In this document: piece by piece, positions 63,043 through 64,000 of the stretch
Layout of the letters: the number at the start of each line of letters is the position of its first letter
How positions within the stretch are numbered: position 1 is the stretch's first letter
NCBI RefSeq assembly: GCF_003003255.1
Contig: NZ_PVTD01000014.1
Span: 1 to 64,000, forward strand
Length of the DNA stretch: 64,000 nt
Reading direction: 5' to 3'
Source: Aliiruegeria haliotis
Lineage (GTDB): Bacteria; Pseudomonadota; Alphaproteobacteria; Rhodobacterales; Rhodobacteraceae
The notes under the pieces: model-generated
What the model saw: only the letters and a program-made list of their open reading frames with translations
Told to the model about the DNA's origin: nothing
Databases searched by the model: none
Position numbers and translations under genes: made by a program

Positions 63043-64000
63043 TCAGGTGAACTTGTTGTCCCGCGGGAATCCGTAGGGTGGGTTCTTCCCGACACTCGCC
63101 CGCTTTCCGATATAGGGGGAGAGATCCTTCTCGTGCCGGGTCTGGCCATTCGGCATCGACCACTTGAGGCCAAGTTCCGCATTGAACGTGGTCAGGTCCG
63201 ACAAACCGCCATCAAGCTCCAGCATCCCCTGGCGCCCCCGGCTCTGGTTGTACTTCTGGATCCGAACCCCCTTGCCCCGGGTCATTTCCGGCAGTTCCTC
63301 GACCGGGAAGATCAGGAACTTCCGGTTCTTGGAGATCACGGCGACATGGTCGCCCTCGACCGGCTTGCAGATCACTGCCGAGACCTCGCCCTTCACGTTG
63401 AGCACCTGCTTGCCTGCCCGGGTCTGCGCCAGCACCTCGTCGGACGGAACGACGAACCCGTCGCCGGCCGACGACGCCACCAGCAGCCGCTGACCGGAGC
63501 GGTGGATCATCAGGTCGACGATCTCCACCTCGTTGGGCAGGTCGACCATCAATCGCAACGGCTCGCCCATGCCCCGCCCACCGGGCAACTGGCTGGCTGA
63601 CAGGGTGTAGAACCGACCGTTGGACCCGAAGACGAGCAGGCGATCGGTCGTCTCCGCATGGAACAGGAACCGCCCCTCGTCGCCATCCTTGAACTTGAGC
63701 TCCTGATCCAGAGAGATGTGGCCTTTCATGGCCCGGATCCACCCCATCTTCGAGCAGACGACCGTGATCGGCTCTTTGTCGATCATCGCCTCGAGCGGCA
63801 CTTCGGCCACCTCGACCGCCTGGGAGAAGCCCGTCCGACGCTCTCCACCCGCGACTTTTTTGCCGAACTTGGCTCGAACCTCGCGGAGTTCTTCGCCGAT
63901 CCGGCCCCACTGGAGCGCCTCGTCATCCAGAAGATCCTGAAGGTTGGCGCGCTCCTCCATCAGTTTTTCCTGCTCGGCGACGAGTTCCAGCTCCTCAAGC
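63043..64000 (-). CDS. parC: DNA topoisomerase IV subunit A, C-terminal part (runs off window)
   Basis: Only the last 318 codons are present; the frame is open to the right edge. The end of the breakage-reunion core (LLDDEALQWGRIGEELREVR, AKFGKK) is followed by the beta-pinwheel C-terminal domain: PITVVCSKMGWIRAMKGHIS, TDRLLVFGSNGRFYTLSASQ, GRGMGEPLRLMVDLPNEVEI, EMTRGKGVRIQKYN, SMPNGQTRHE. The GRGMGEPLR and shorter pinwheel favour ParC over GyrA. With ParE it decatenates chromosomes after replication. Confidence 0.9.
   Translation of the reverse strand, partial: LEELELVAEQEKLMEERANLQDLLDDEALQWGRIGEELREVRAKFGKKVAGGERRTGFSQAVEVAEVPLEAMIDKEPITVVCSKMGWIRAMKGHISLDQELKFKDGDEGRFLFHAETTDRLLVFGSNGRFYTLSASQLPGGRGMGEPLRLMVDLPNEVEIVDLMIHRSGQRLLVASSAGDGFVVPSDEVLAQTRAGKQVLNVKGEVSAVICKPVEGDHVAVISKNRKFLIFPVEELPEMTRGKGVRIQKYNQSRGRQGMLELDGGLSDLTTFNAELGLKWSMPNGQTRHEKDLSPYIGKRASVGKNPPYGFPRDNKFT

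Overview
The window reads as a chromosomal segment of a Rhodobacteraceae-like (roseobacter-type) alphaproteobacterium. The evidence is the right-hand housekeeping block: an ispH-lysE-DUF3429-methyltransferase-rnhA run with overlapping stops and starts, a folK-rpoZ-rsh-DUF2062 run, parC running off the right edge, a tamA-tamB pair with a very long TamB, serB and a c-type cytochrome. A fragment resembling a phage tail / gene-transfer-agent host-specificity protein, an element common in this order, also fits. Taxonomy is inferred from gene content; no rRNA or tRNA gene was seen.

Left part (about 1.4-27 kb) is accessory DNA, peppered with broken insertion sequences. It carries several enzymes that attack amide bonds: a secreted D-aminoacylase-like amidohydrolase, a cytoplasmic SxxK serine hydrolase plus the pseudogene of a secreted paralogue, a secreted choloylglycine-hydrolase/penicillin-V-acylase-like Ntn hydrolase and an acyl-coenzyme A:6-APA-acyltransferase-like protein. 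Among them are small-molecule transporters: two ThrE-type exporters, an NhaC-type antiporter, an aspartate:alanine-exchanger-type carrier and an AaeB/AaeA/AaeX-type efflux trio. AraC and LuxR regulators are also present. IS30, IS3 (two), IS110, IS481, IS21, IS630-like, ISL3, IS5 and IS6 remnants are all truncated, frameshifted or stop-interrupted, so this is an old transposon graveyard.

Middle part (27-38.4 kb) starts with an RTX calcium-binding repeat protein with a strong terminator. It continues with a locus of three sulfotransferases, one fucosyltransferase-like glycosyltransferase, a SAM methyltransferase and three proteins of unknown function. I read it as a candidate surface-glycan or small-molecule sulfation locus.

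Right part (38.4-64 kb) is mostly core genome: a YcaQ-like DNA glycosylase, cytochrome c, serB beside a TSUP permease gene interrupted by one in-frame TAG, tamB/tamA, a SRAP protein lacking the usual catalytic Cys2, an orphan ParA ATPase, a META lipoprotein, a NUDIX hydrolase, and a divergent SDR/TetR pair with three TGAC-N6-GTCA sites. The ispH operon, a NYN-domain protein, the folK-rsh operon and parC follow.

How they may work together (inference): periplasmic amidases could release acyl and amino moieties that the adjacent carriers move, and the sulfotransferase locus could decorate surface glycans. TamA/TamB handle outer-membrane assembly. Rsh and omega couple nutrient state to transcription.
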